Assembly: GCF_003985155.1 (NCBI RefSeq)
Contig: NZ_ML133699.1
Span: 62,001-126,000, forward strand
Reading direction: 5' to 3'
DNA from: Rhizobium vallis
Lineage (GTDB): Bacteria; Pseudomonadota; Alphaproteobacteria; Rhizobiales; Rhizobiaceae
DNA: 64,000 nt
Position numbers and translations under genes: made by a program. Shown here piece after piece: positions 50,624 to 59,671 of the stretch; position 1 is the first letter of the stretch; each line of letters opens with the position of its first letter. The notes beneath the pieces were generated by a model, which was not told the DNA's origin, searched no databases, and saw only the letters and a program-made list of their open reading frames with translations.

Positions 50624-52057
50624 TCACAGGGTGTCGTGGGTCACGAAGCGGGTGTTGAGATAGGCGTCCAACGCTTCACTGCCGCCTTCGTAACCGTATC
50701 CGGAATCCTTCACGCCGCCGTAGGGGGTTTCCGGCAGGCCGAGCCCGATATGGTTGATCGTCACCATTCCAGCCTGGATGCCGTGGGCCAGACGACGCGC
50801 CGTGGTGGCGCTGGTGGTCCAAGCATAGGATCCAAGCCCGAAGGGGAGGCGATTTGCTTCCACGAGGGCCTCGTCGATGTCGGAGAACGAGCGAACAAGC
50901 GCGATCGGACCAAAGGGTTCCTCGTTCATTGCACGCATGTCCGTGTTGACTCCGGTTAAGACCGTCGGCGCGAAGAAGAAGCCTTGGTTGCCGATGCGCT
51001 CACCCCCGGTCTCCAACTTTGCACCCTTCGATACCGCGTCTTCGATGAGCGCCTCGACAGCGGCTCTTCTGCGCTCGTTGATGAGCGGGCCCATCTGGGA
51101 TCCGTCAGCGAGTCCGTCGGCAACCTTCAGCGCTTTGGCTTTGCTTACGAAGGATTCGACGAACTGGTCGTGGACCTTCGACTGGATGAGGAACCGTGTC
51201 GGCGAAATGCAGACCTGTCCCGCGTTGCGGAACTTCGAACCGATAAGGGCGGTTGTGGCAGCGTCGATATTGGCATCATCCGCGATGATGACGGGCGCGT
51301 GGCCACCGAGTTCCATGGTTACCCGCTTCATATGAAGACCTGCCAGTGAGGCGAGATGTTTGCCGACGCCGACCGACCCGGTGAACGATACTTTCCGTAT
51401 TGCCGGATGGGGTACAAGGAACTCTGAGATTTCAGAAGGAGTCCCGAAGACAAGGTTGACAACGCCCGCTGGAATTCCGGCCTCGTCGAGGCAGCGGAAG
51501 AGCGCGGCAGGTGCGGCGGGTGCTTCCTCGGGTCCCTTGATGATTATCGAGCACCCTGCCGAAATAGCCGGGCCGAGCTTTCGGACGATCTGGCTCATCG
51601 GGAAGTTCCACGGCGTGAAGCCAACGGCGGGACCAACCGGTTCCTTCAACGCGAACTGTTGGACGCCGATCGAGCGGGAGGGAATCGCGCGTCCGTAGGT
51701 ACGGCGGCCTTCTTCAGCAAACCAGTCGAGGAGATCCGCGCAGGAATTTACCTCGAGGCGGGATTCCGCCAACGGCTTTCCTTCGTCGGTGGTCAGGAGG
51801 CGGGCAATCTCCTCAAGACGATCGCGAAGCAGTGACGCTGCCTTCCGGATGATCTTGTACCGCTCGAACGCGGATGTTGCGCTCCATACCCTGAATCCTT
51901 CCACTACGGCCTCAACTGCCTTCTCCAGGTCAGCGCGAGACGCGTGCGCGACAGTGCCGATAACCTCTCCGTTGGAGGGGTTTACGATGTCGAGCGTCCT
52001 GACATCGCTTGCGCTGCACCATTCACCACCGATGAAGAGCCGTGTGTCCGTGTACGC
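50624..52057 (-). CDS. NAD(P)+-dependent aldehyde dehydrogenase (succinate-semialdehyde dehydrogenase-like)
   Basis: A 477-residue ALDH. Cofactor blocks are FTPWNFPMSQIVRKLGPA and FTGSVGVGKHLA, the general base is in VTMELGGHAP and the catalytic Cys in GQVCISPTRF. The C-terminal GLGLPETPYGGVKDSGYG is the SSADH-like ending. Start at ATG 52057, seven bases after AAGGAGA. It is the first gene of the operon and carries a sigma-54 promoter 50 bases upstream. It should oxidise an aldehyde produced by the amine or alcohol oxidases of the neighbouring operon. Confidence 0.93.
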   Translation of the reverse strand, partial: AYTDTRLFIGGEWCSASDVRTLDIVNPSNGEVIGTVAHASRADLEKAVEAVVEGFRVWSATSAFERYKIIRKAASLLRDRLEEIARLLTTDEGKPLAESRLEVNSCADLLDWFAEEGRRTYGRAIPSRSIGVQQFALKEPVGPAVGFTPWNFPMSQIVRKLGPAISAGCSIIIKGPEEAPAAPAALFRCLDEAGIPAGVVNLVFGTPSEISEFLVPHPAIRKVSFTGSVGVGKHLASLAGLHMKRVTMELGGHAPVIIADDANIDAATTALIGSKFRNAGQVCISPTRFLIQSKVHDQFVESFVSKAKALKVADGLADGSQMGPLINERRRAAVEALIEDAVSKGAKLETGGERIGNQGFFFAPTVLTGVNTDMRAMNEEPFGPIALVRSFSDIDEALVEANRLPFGLGSYAWTTSATTARRLAHGIQAGMVTINHIGLGLPETPYGGVKDSGYGYEGGSEALDAYLNTRFVTHDTL

Positions 52058-52104
52058 CATGCAAATCTCCTTCATTTCCCGCATTTTGAGGTCAAAAAGG
52101 GAGG

Positions 52105-52120
52105 TGCAACTGACGTGCCA
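52105..52120 (-). promoter_or_regulatory. Sigma-54 promoter of the aldehyde dehydrogenase-ribBA operon
   Basis: On the minus strand TGGCACGTCAGTTGCA matches the -24/-12 consensus TGGCACG-N4-TTGCW at every fixed base. The start site would fall near 52093, leaving a 36-base leader before the dehydrogenase ATG, with its AAGGAGA site inside. Confidence 0.9.
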
Positions 52121-52179
52121 GACGAACATATGTTTGTTTTTAAAAGGCTATTGCGACTTTCGTCGTATTTCTTGGCGCC

Positions 52180-52218
52180 AGTCTCAAATTAGTCTCAGAA
52201 ATGAGACTGCGAGAGACT
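52180..52218. promoter_or_regulatory. Activator-binding palindromes in the divergent region
   Basis: AGTCTCA-GAAA-TGAGACT (52191-52208) is a perfect seven-base palindrome, flanked by half-sites AGTCTCA (52180-52186) and GAGACT (52213-52218). Its centre is about 88 bases upstream of the -24/-12 promoter, the usual place for a sigma-54 activator, and 88 bases before the activator gene. The same TCTCA-N4-TGAGA pattern recurs at 63.2 kb. Confidence 0.75.
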
Positions 52219-52287
52219 GGTGACAGTTCCTTGACAGCCGTCAGTTTTGGCCGGCTAATTGGCTTCTGCATAAGGAGCCTTGTTTCA

Positions 52288-54270
52288 ATGCTGGATACGG
52301 ACGACCACTTCCGTCTTATCGAAAAGGCCGTGCTTTCCGGCTCGGATCGATCTGACGCCTCATGGCGGACCGAATCGTGGGCGCGCTGTCTACAGGACTA
52401 CAAGCTCGATCCATCTCGGCCGACTTTGATCGATCTCTCGTCCAAGGAGATGCGAACAGAGCGCGAGTTCTTTGACAATGACATAGCGTTGGCCACCGGC
52501 GAGCTGGAAACTACCCTGACGATGATTGAAGGGGGCGGTTACAGCGCACATATCGCCAATCGAAATGGGGTCATCATCTCCGAGCGACGCAGCCGGGATT
52601 CGACTTTCTACTGCGGCAGCGACAGGATTGGTGCCGTATGGACTGAGGAGGTGGGTGGTACAAATGGTATCGGCACCGCTCTCAAGAACCTAGCCCCTAC
52701 CGCCGTTTACCTCACCGACCATTTTTATGCCGATCTGACGGGCCAAGCCTGTGCTGCGGCGCCGTTCTTCGGACCGGACGGAAACGTGCTTGGAGTGATC
52801 AACCTCTCCACGCGAAATCCCGGTCTTCCGCAGCTCGCTCATCGCGTAGTGTTTGGAATCGCGCAAATTACGGCGGATCGTCTTGAGACGTCTTACTTCC
52901 GAAACTTCTATCGGAAGTTCTATACGATGACGATCAATGTCGAGCAGCGGTCGCCGACGATCTTCGCGATCGATAGCGATTTCCGAATTGTCGGTGCCAC
53001 CAAGAATGCCAGGAACCTCTTCAAGATTGACGATTCCGCAATCGGCTCGAGATCGATCTGGGGAGTTTTTGAAAAGATCCGAGGAAACCCGACGATCGAC
53101 TACCTCTGCGAAGCCCTGCGGGAGTTGCGCCAACTCGGCAGCAGCAAGCTTGTCGACGTTTCTCTGAAACGCCCGATTTCAGCTCCTCAGGCTCAGACCT
53201 CGGTATCGATTTCCAAGTCGATCAAAGCGAAGTCAGTTCGCAAGATCACAACCCTTGCCGAATGCGCCGGCGACGACCCGTCGATGAAACGCAACATCGA
53301 TATCCTGAAGCGCGTTTTCGGGTGCGGGTTGCACGTTCTTCTGCTTGGTGAGACAGGGGTGGGCAAAGACACGCTCACCCGCGCGCTGCACTACGAGAGC
53401 GTAAGGGCCGTGGGCCCATTTGTGGCATTCAACTGTTCGGCAGTTCCGGACACGCTCATCGATAGCGAACTCTTCGGCTACAGTGGTGGTGCATTCACCG
53501 GCGCGAGCAAGGAGGGCAATGCGGGGCGTATCGTTGAGGCGGATAAGGGCACGCTTTTCCTCGATGAAATCGGGGATATGCCGCTTCAACTGCAGACGAG
53601 GCTGCTGCGTTTCCTGGAAACACAGGAAGTGATGCCTCTCGGTTCGGGTAAGGTGCGGACAGTAGATGTGCAGGTCGTGGCTGCCACGCACCAGAACCTT
53701 CACGAAAAGGTCGCCGCGGGAACGTTCCGACAGGATCTTTTCTATCGTCTCGCTGGGACGATCGTTAACCTGCCAGCTCTGCGGGAACGCACGGACCTCA
53801 TCACGATCATCCATAATCTCCTTGAGCAGATCTCGGATGAAGGGCCAGTTGCGGTCGATGAGAAGGCAATGTCTCACCTTCTCGCGCATCCATGGCCGGG
53901 CAACATCCGCGAACTTCGGAATGTTCTGACACGTGCAGCTCGGCTCGCAGAGGGCGGGATTATCCGTTCCGATGATCTTATGCTGGCGCCTGTGCCTTTG
54001 CAGACTGAAGCCCCATCGCCGAAATTAGCGCAGAAGGTAGCGTCCGAGGCTTCTGCATCTTCCGCCCGCCTGCCAATCCGGGTCCACGGCGATGCGACAG
54101 AAAGAGGCCCGGTCTCATCGAAGACTGCTGCGAGTCATGCGGAGCGGGAAGCCATTCTTTCCGCGATAGACAGTCATGGAAGCGATGCTGTCGCTTGCGC
54201 TGATGCTCTTGGGATTAGCAGGGCAACCCTGTACCGCAAACTCAAGCAGTACAATCTTTCACTAAGGTGA
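52288..54270 (+). CDS. AcoR-type sigma-54-dependent activator (GAF, AAA+, Fis)
   Basis: About 660 residues. The N-terminal part has the AcoR-like SWxRC motif (ESWARCLQDYKLDP) and a GAF-type sensor with EEVGGTNGIGTALKNLAP. The central AAA+ domain has Walker A GETGVGKD, the sigma-54-binding GAFTGA loop in YSGGAFTGASKEG and Walker B GTLFLDEIGDMP. The C-terminal Fis-type helix-turn-helix reads ADALGISRATLYRKLKQY. Start ATG 52288 lies nine bases after AAGGAG. It is divergent from the dehydrogenase operon and surrounded by its presumed targets. The GAF domain should sense the pathway substrate or an intermediate. Confidence 0.94.
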   Translation: MLDTDDHFRLIEKAVLSGSDRSDASWRTESWARCLQDYKLDPSRPTLIDLSSKEMRTEREFFDNDIALATGELETTLTMIEGGGYSAHIANRNGVIISERRSRDSTFYCGSDRIGAVWTEEVGGTNGIGTALKNLAPTAVYLTDHFYADLTGQACAAAPFFGPDGNVLGVINLSTRNPGLPQLAHRVVFGIAQITADRLETSYFRNFYRKFYTMTINVEQRSPTIFAIDSDFRIVGATKNARNLFKIDDSAIGSRSIWGVFEKIRGNPTIDYLCEALRELRQLGSSKLVDVSLKRPISAPQAQTSVSISKSIKAKSVRKITTLAECAGDDPSMKRNIDILKRVFGCGLHVLLLGETGVGKDTLTRALHYESVRAVGPFVAFNCSAVPDTLIDSELFGYSGGAFTGASKEGNAGRIVEADKGTLFLDEIGDMPLQLQTRLLRFLETQEVMPLGSGKVRTVDVQVVAATHQNLHEKVAAGTFRQDLFYRLAGTIVNLPALRERTDLITIIHNLLEQISDEGPVAVDEKAMSHLLAHPWPGNIRELRNVLTRAARLAEGGIIRSDDLMLAPVPLQTEAPSPKLAQKVASEASASSARLPIRVHGDATERGPVSSKTAASHAEREAILSAIDSHGSDAVACADALGISRATLYRKLKQYNLSLR

Positions 54271-54295
54271 TTTCCCTCTGAGAGGGCGAGATTGA

Positions 54296-54331
54296 CCTGA
54301 TTGTGAGCAGCCTGGGCAACTCACAATCAGG
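54296..54331. terminator. Hairpin between convergent activator and RidA genes
   Basis: CCTGATTGTGAG and CTCACAATCAGG form a perfect 12-pair stem around a 12-base loop, midway between the activator stop (54270) and the RidA stop (54343). It has no T run but probably separates the two convergent transcripts. Confidence 0.6.
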
Positions 54332-54342
54332 ATTGAGTGCGA

Positions 54343-54696
54343 CTAGACTGCTGCCGTCAGCGCGATTTCGATCAGGATTTCTTCGGCTGCCAGATTGGCC
54401 TCCACAGTTGCGCGCGCGGGGAGAGCGTCTTCGGGAACCCATTCCTCCCAAACCCGGTTCATAATGGCGAAATCTCGCTTGATGTCCTTGAGCCAAATCT
54501 GGGCGAACAGGATCTTCGACTTTTCTGTCCCTGCCACGGAAAGAAGGTGATCGATACGGTCGAGCAGTTGCTGGGTCTGGCCAGCAATATCCTGCGTGCG
54601 GTCGGTCGGAACCTGTCCGGTTACGTACGCAATGCCGTTGTTGACGAGTACGTGGCTAAGCCGCTTGCCGTTGGGCTCGAAGCGCTGAATGGTCAT
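54343..54696 (-). CDS. RidA (YjgF/YER057c/UK114) family deaminase
   Basis: A 117-residue RidA-like protein: PNGKRLSHVLVNNGIAYVTG, QTQQLLDRIDHLLSVAGTEK and LPARATVEANLAAEEILIEI. The Arg-Ala-Thr-Val-Glu segment corresponds to the RIDA motif RxxxEV/I that hydrolyses imines and enamines. RidA removes reactive 2-aminoacrylate or imines made by amine and amino acid oxidases, so its place 20 bases after a DAO-type oxidase is meaningful. It is the last gene of the eight-gene minus-strand unit. Start ATG 54696 behind GGAGA. Confidence 0.93.
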   Translation of the reverse strand: MTIQRFEPNGKRLSHVLVNNGIAYVTGQVPTDRTQDIAGQTQQLLDRIDHLLSVAGTEKSKILFAQIWLKDIKRDFAIMNRVWEEWVPEDALPARATVEANLAAEEILIEIALTAAV

Positions 54697-54716
54697 TTTA
54701 TCTCCGGTTACATTAT

Positions 54717-56144
54717 TTATCGTGTGCCAATGCGCATACCGATCATGCGAGGGATATCAGCGATGCCGCGGGCGATCAGCGGTTGCCTCAAGCCCGCATC
54801 CTGAGCATCCTCACAGGTAACGATGGCGTTCCGGATCAGGGCTCCGCCCACGAAACGGAAGGGCTCAGGTGGGAAGCGCAGGCGGTCGCGTTTACAGAAG
54901 GGCGAAGTCGACCATCGATCCGCTGTCCGCAAGATGATAGATGCTAGGCATTCGCCAGCGATCACTGTTGCGTTGACACCATGGCCGGAATAGCCAGAGC
55001 CATAATGGATACGCGAACCCGAGATCGTCCCGAAATAGGGCAGGCGATCCGAGGTGACCTCGATCGGAAAGCCCCATCGTGCGGCTATGCCAGCTTTCGC
55101 TATTGACGGGAAGAAGCGCTGAAGGCCGATTGCGGCTCGGTCAGCACTCCGCTGATCGCTGCGCAGGTCGCTTGCACTGTGCTTTCCGCCGATGGCGATC
55201 GGCCCGGATCCAGAGCCCATCAGGATCCGACCATCCCGAGTCCTTCGGAAGTAGTGAGTGAACATCCTCAAGTCGGCAATGCCCCGGGCGACGCGATAAT
55301 TCAGACGTTCGAGTTCGAGCTCGTTCGCGTTCGACATCACTGGGAAGCTCGAGAAGAGCGTTGTCGCCTTGTAGACCGATGGCACCGACATCGTCCCCGT
55401 ATAGGTCGCCAGAACGACGTCCCGAGCGGTTACGCCCCCACGAGCGGTGTTCACCTGGCAGGGCTCGCCCTTACTGACACGCAGGACTGGCGTATCCTCG
55501 TAGACTTGAACCCCGGCAGAAATCACTTCTTCTCGCAGAAAATGAGCCAGCCTTGCCGGATGGACGGTCGCCCCCTCCTCAAAAAGCAATCCTTCTTCAA
55601 ACCTAGGCGAGTTGCAGAGTTCCGAGAGGTTGGATTTGGACAGCCGCCTGACGCTCGACGGGAAACCGAGTGTTTCAGCCACTTTCATGAAGTCGTTTAG
55701 TTTGCTGCGTTGGGCTGCTGATGTGGCAACGCGGAGGTAGCCCTCTTCGGTCCACCAGACATCATGCGTCTCGGCGAAATGTCGGAGCTTTCGTTGCGCA
55801 AGCGTACCAAGCTCGGCTGCCTCCAGCGATTTCTGCGCTCCGTACATGGGAAGCAATGTCGGAAGCGCCCCCCAATAGCCGTGCACATTGCCGCCGTTGC
55901 GGGCACTTGCGCCGTCGCCGCACCGATAGGCATCGACGATGGCAATGCGGAGCGAGGGCTCACGTTTCTTGAGGGTGAGGGCGGTCCACATGCCTGTGAA
56001 ACCGCCACCGACGATAAGGACGTCGACCTCAATGTTCCCACTCAACGGAGGCAGGTTTTTGATCGTGAAAGAAGACCTTACGTCTTGCTGCCACCATGAG
56101 AGTTCACTGGGAATATTCGCCGGGACAGCCGAGACGAGTTCCAC
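54717..56144 (-). CDS. FAD-dependent amine/amino acid oxidase (DAO family)
   Basis: A 475-residue DAO-family flavoprotein, close in plan to gamma-glutamylputrescine oxidase (PuuB). WWQQDVRSSF precedes the FAD motif VLIVGGGFTGMWTALTLKKR at about residue 42. RNGGNVHGYWG is the flavin-contact segment, and YGSGYSGHGVNATVIAGECL the C-terminal one. It oxidises an amine C-N bond to an imine, giving H2O2 or passing electrons onward. GTG 56144 starts one base after the GMC-gene stop, so translation is coupled. The RidA protein downstream can clear the imine product, and the aldehyde dehydrogenase could take the aldehyde. Confidence 0.91.
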   Translation of the reverse strand: MELVSAVPANIPSELSWWQQDVRSSFTIKNLPPLSGNIEVDVLIVGGGFTGMWTALTLKKREPSLRIAIVDAYRCGDGASARNGGNVHGYWGALPTLLPMYGAQKSLEAAELGTLAQRKLRHFAETHDVWWTEEGYLRVATSAAQRSKLNDFMKVAETLGFPSSVRRLSKSNLSELCNSPRFEEGLLFEEGATVHPARLAHFLREEVISAGVQVYEDTPVLRVSKGEPCQVNTARGGVTARDVVLATYTGTMSVPSVYKATTLFSSFPVMSNANELELERLNYRVARGIADLRMFTHYFRRTRDGRILMGSGSGPIAIGGKHSASDLRSDQRSADRAAIGLQRFFPSIAKAGIAARWGFPIEVTSDRLPYFGTISGSRIHYGSGYSGHGVNATVIAGECLASIILRTADRWSTSPFCKRDRLRFPPEPFRFVGGALIRNAIVTCEDAQDAGLRQPLIARGIADIPRMIGMRIGTR

Positions 56145-56145
56145 A

Positions 56146-57758
56146 TTACTCTCCCGCCATCCGGTATTCGATGGAGACCTTGTTGCCCTTGATGAAATCG
56201 GACGCGCGCTCGCCTACCATGATCGCCGGAGCGTTGAGGTTTCCCGAGGGGACGCGCGGCAGGATCGAAGTATCCGCGACGCGGAGACCGTCGATGCCTC
56301 GAACTCGCAATTGCGGATCGACAACCGCCATGCTGTCTGTCCCCATCTTGCAGGCTCCAGACGGATGCAAGGCGCCTTGGCCCGTTTCCCTGACGAACTG
56401 CATGCGCTCCTGCTTCGTCTTCAGCACGCCGCCGGGACGATATGGGTGCGAGACGTACTTCGACAGGGACTGCTGCTGCAGGATTTCCTGTCCGATTCTT
56501 ACGCCCTCAGCGAGTACCTCGACATCATACCTTCCGCCAGATAGTTCGGATTGACGACCGGGAACACGTTCGGATCCGAGCTGCGAAGCTTGACGAATCC
56601 GCGCGATCTTGGCCGCGACTGGTAGACGTTGGTGGTGCAACCATTGCCGCTCGGCGTCGAATCCGAACCTTCCTCGACACCTGCGCCAGGCAGGAAGTGA
56701 TACTGCAGGGTGGGCAGCTTGTCGTCTTCTGCACCGTACCAGCAAAGCCCGCCTTCGCAGACGTTGGAGGTGACGGGTCCGTTGCGGAAGAGTGCATATT
56801 GTAAGCCCGCCCAGGCCTGCCACCGGAGCTTCTTGTATTTGTCGTAGCTATGGGCGCCAGTCAGTTCGTAGATCAGGAACATGTCGAAATGGTCCTGGAG
56901 ATTCTGGCCGACCCCGGGGAGGTCGTGCTTCACGTCAACGCCGATCTCACGAAGGTGATCCGCTGGACCGATGCCTGACAGGAGCAGTAGATGAGGCGAG
57001 CCGATCGCTCCCGAGCACACAACAACTTCCTGACTTGCCATCGCCTTGACGACGTTGCCGTTCTGAACGTACTCGACGCCGACGGCACGGTTGTTTTCGA
57101 TGAGAATGCGGAGGGCTTTGGTCTTCGTCTGAACCGTTAGGTTCTTCCGCTTCCGTGCAGGCTTCAGGTAGGCCTTCGCGGCACTGCAACGCAGCCCTTC
57201 CTTCATCGTAACCTGATAGAAGCCGACACCAGCCTGGTTGCCGGAATTGAAGTCGGGGTTGAAATTGATCCCCAGCTCCTGCGCGGCACGCACCCACGCC
57301 TTCGTCAGATAGTGGGTGTGGCGCTGATCGGAAACCGAAAGCGGCCCTTCCGTACCGTGCGCTTCTCCAGCGAAGCGCTCGTTCGACTCTGCCTTCTTGA
57401 AGTAGGGTAATACGTCCTTGTAAGCCCAGCCGTCGCACCCATCAGCGGCCCAGCGGTCGTAGTCTTGCGGGATGCCTCGCATGTAGACCATCGCATTGAC
57501 GGAGCTACCTCCACCAAGGACACGACCTTGGACAAACTCCGGAGTGATGCCGCCCTGATAAGCCTGTGGCTCCAGGCGATAACGCGTCAGCATGTCGCTT
57601 TGGGACGTCTTGTAGTACGTCACGGGCAAGTGGATGTAGGGGCTCCAGTCGCGGTCGCCCTGTTCAAGCAGGAGTACCTTTGAGTCCGGGTTCTCACTCA
57701 GTCTCGAGGCTATCGTGCAACCCGCCGAGCCACCGCCCACTACGATATAATCATACAT
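56146..57758 (-). pseudogene. GMC-family oxidoreductase with a one-base frameshift
   Basis: Two overlapping frames together make one full glucose-methanol-choline oxidoreductase of about 535 residues. The first frame (57758 to 56499) has the FAD motif DYIVVGGGSAGCTIASRL, GMC signature 1 GRVLGGGSSVNAMVYMRG and signature 2 GAIGSPHLLLLSGIGP. The second (to 56146) has ALHPSGACKMG with the catalytic His and SGNLNAPAIMVGERA with the Asn. Homology changes frame between NPNYLAEG and YDVEVLAEGVRIG, near 56527-56535, as if one base were lost. Every conserved part remains, so this is a very young mutation, a sequencing error or programmed slippage. Intact relatives oxidise choline or other primary alcohols to aldehydes. 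It lies between PotA and the DAO oxidase. Confidence 0.85.
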
Positions 57759-57783
57759 CAATTTCTCGCCTTCTTTCTTGGGC

Positions 57784-58863
57784 TCAGCTTGCGAGGACAA
57801 CCACGGATGCGGGATCCCACTTGAGAGAAACTGGGCTGCCGACGCCGAAGCGGATACCAGCTGCCGCGCGAGGCTCCTGACACTTCAACAGCGTACCCTC
57901 GGCGTGTCTAACCTTGTAGACAACCCGGCTGCCGATAAACATCACGTCCTCGACCTTGCCGACGGCCTCGTTGGAGCTTTCCGAAGTACCCGTCGCCGCC
58001 GAGATGTTGATCGCTTCCGGACGGATGGATACGTGCACAGCCGAACCGGACCGCAGGCCCCGAGTACCCACTGTCGCCGCGCCGACGGGAAGTGACAGAA
58101 CGGCGCCGCTGCCGTCCGCATCCTGAACGCGCCCATCAAGAAGGTTGGTCTCGCCGAAGAACTTGGCGCAGAAGAGCGTCTTGGGAGCACCGTACATCTC
58201 ATCGGGGGTGCCGATCTGTTCGATAGTCCCCTTGTTCATTAGAACGACGCGGTCGGACAAAATCATGGCCTCGTCCTGGTCGTGCGTAACATAGATGAAG
58301 GTGGTGCCTGTCTCGGTATGAATGCGCTTGAGTTCCTCAAGCATGTGATGGCGGATCTTGAGGTCGAGCGCCGCCAGTGGCTCATCAAGCAGCAGCACCG
58401 AGGGACGGTTCACGAGCGCACGTGCCAGGGCGACGCGCTGCGCCTGACCACCGCTGATTTCACCGATCCAACGGTTCGAGAAGTCCTGAAGCTGCACCAG
58501 GTTCAGCATTGCGTTGACCTGCTCGGTGACCGCTGACTTCGCGATACCCTTCAAGCGGAGCCCGAAGGCTACGTTGTCGAAGACGTCCAGGTGAGGGAAG
58601 AGAGCATAGCGCTGGAAAACCATGTTGACGGGCCGCTTTTCCGGCGGGACAGCGGTCATGTTCCTTCCGCCGATGGTGACCTCTCCCGAGCTCGCGCTCT
58701 CAAAGCCAGCCGCAATACGCATGAGCGTCGACTTCCCACAGCCGCTTGGTCCCAGGAGGGTAAGGATTTCGCCCTTCCGAACGTTGAGGCTGATGTTGTC
58801 CAGGGCAGTGAAGATGCCCCACTTCTTGGTGATGTTGGTGAGTTCGACGATATTCTGAGACAT
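57784..58863 (-). CDS. PotA-type ABC transporter ATPase
   Basis: A 359-residue ATPase of the spermidine/putrescine type: Walker A GPSGCGKST, signature EISGGQAQRVALARALV, Walker B VLLLDEPLAALDLK and switch VTHDQDEAMI. A C-terminal TOBE domain (about 270-355) has VHVSIRPEAINIS. It energises the PotB- and PotC-type permeases encoded upstream in the operon. Start at ATG 58863 behind AGGGGAA. The class transports polyamines, and in soil bacteria also other cationic compounds such as opines, betaines or amino alcohols. Confidence 0.94.
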   Translation of the reverse strand: MSQNIVELTNITKKWGIFTALDNISLNVRKGEILTLLGPSGCGKSTLMRIAAGFESASSGEVTIGGRNMTAVPPEKRPVNMVFQRYALFPHLDVFDNVAFGLRLKGIAKSAVTEQVNAMLNLVQLQDFSNRWIGEISGGQAQRVALARALVNRPSVLLLDEPLAALDLKIRHHMLEELKRIHTETGTTFIYVTHDQDEAMILSDRVVLMNKGTIEQIGTPDEMYGAPKTLFCAKFFGETNLLDGRVQDADGSGAVLSLPVGAATVGTRGLRSGSAVHVSIRPEAINISAATGTSESSNEAVGKVEDVMFIGSRVVYKVRHAEGTLLKCQEPRAAAGIRFGVGSPVSLKWDPASVVVLAS

Positions 58864-58876
58864 TGATGTTCCCCTG

Positions 58877-59671
58877 TTAGATGGCGTCGCGCAGGGCGAC
58901 AGCTCTTTTTCTCTGGAGCCAAAGGGTCAGCCCGCCTACGCCCAGCACGACGATCGATAGTGCAAGTGCAAGGACGCTGGCCGCGTTAATCGAAGGATCG
59001 ACTGTCCGGCGCATCATCGACCAGATGTAAAGCGGGAGCGTAGTGTCATTTCCGCTGACGAAGACGGTGATGATGAACTCGTCGAAGGACAGCGCGAAGG
59101 TGAGAATTGCGGCGCCAACGATCGTTGGTGCAAGGATCGGGATCGTGACCAGCCGGAAGGTCTGGATTTGGGATGCCCCGAGGTCGCGGGCTGCCTCTTC
59201 GAGCGAATGATCGAAGTAATTGATCCGCGACCGCATCGTTTCGACGAAAAACGGCAACGTGAAGAGAACATGGGCGATCGTGACGGTGACGAGCGAGCGC
59301 GGCAGGTTGATCGCAGCGAAGAGGGTGACCAGCGCAATCCCAAGGAAGAGGCCGGGCAGGCCGATTGGCGCGAAGTTCAACAATTCGAAAGCCTGCTTGT
59401 ACTTGCCTTTCAGACGAATGAGGGCCAGCGCGGCGAGCGTGCCAAGTATTGTGGTAGCGATCGCGGTGTAGAAGCCGACTTTTAGGCTGTTCCAGAGCGA
59501 AGCTACGAAGTCCGGCTTGTCGAATAGCTGTGCGTACCAACGCAGGCTCAAGCCTTCGATCGGAAAGGTCAAGGCTGGCGTGCTGTGGAAGCTGAAGAGC
59601 ACGATGATCGCGATCGGAGCGAACAGGAAAACCAGGTACAGTGAGAGGTAAGCTCTAAGCATGGCGATCAC
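58877..59671 (-). CDS. PotC-type ABC permease
   Basis: A 264-residue permease with about six membrane segments: LRAYLSLYLVFLFAPIAIIV, then RWYAQLFDKPDF and the EAA loop LEEAARDLGASQIQTFRLVT. SFDEFIITVFVSGNDTTLPL is a PotC landmark. Its start overlaps the PotB-type stop by four bases (ATGA). It forms the channel with the PotB-type subunit for uptake of a polyamine-like compound. Confidence 0.94.
   Translation of the reverse strand: MIAMLRAYLSLYLVFLFAPIAIIVLFSFHSTPALTFPIEGLSLRWYAQLFDKPDFVASLWNSLKVGFYTAIATTILGTLAALALIRLKGKYKQAFELLNFAPIGLPGLFLGIALVTLFAAINLPRSLVTVTIAHVLFTLPFFVETMRSRINYFDHSLEEAARDLGASQIQTFRLVTIPILAPTIVGAAILTFALSFDEFIITVFVSGNDTTLPLYIWSMMRRTVDPSINAASVLALALSIVVLGVGGLTLWLQRKRAVALRDAI

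Noticed and set aside
56146..56823. C-terminal half of the GMC protein as a separate gene
   Set aside because: It lacks a start region of its own and its first 100 residues are out-of-frame sequence; homology starts exactly where the first frame loses it.
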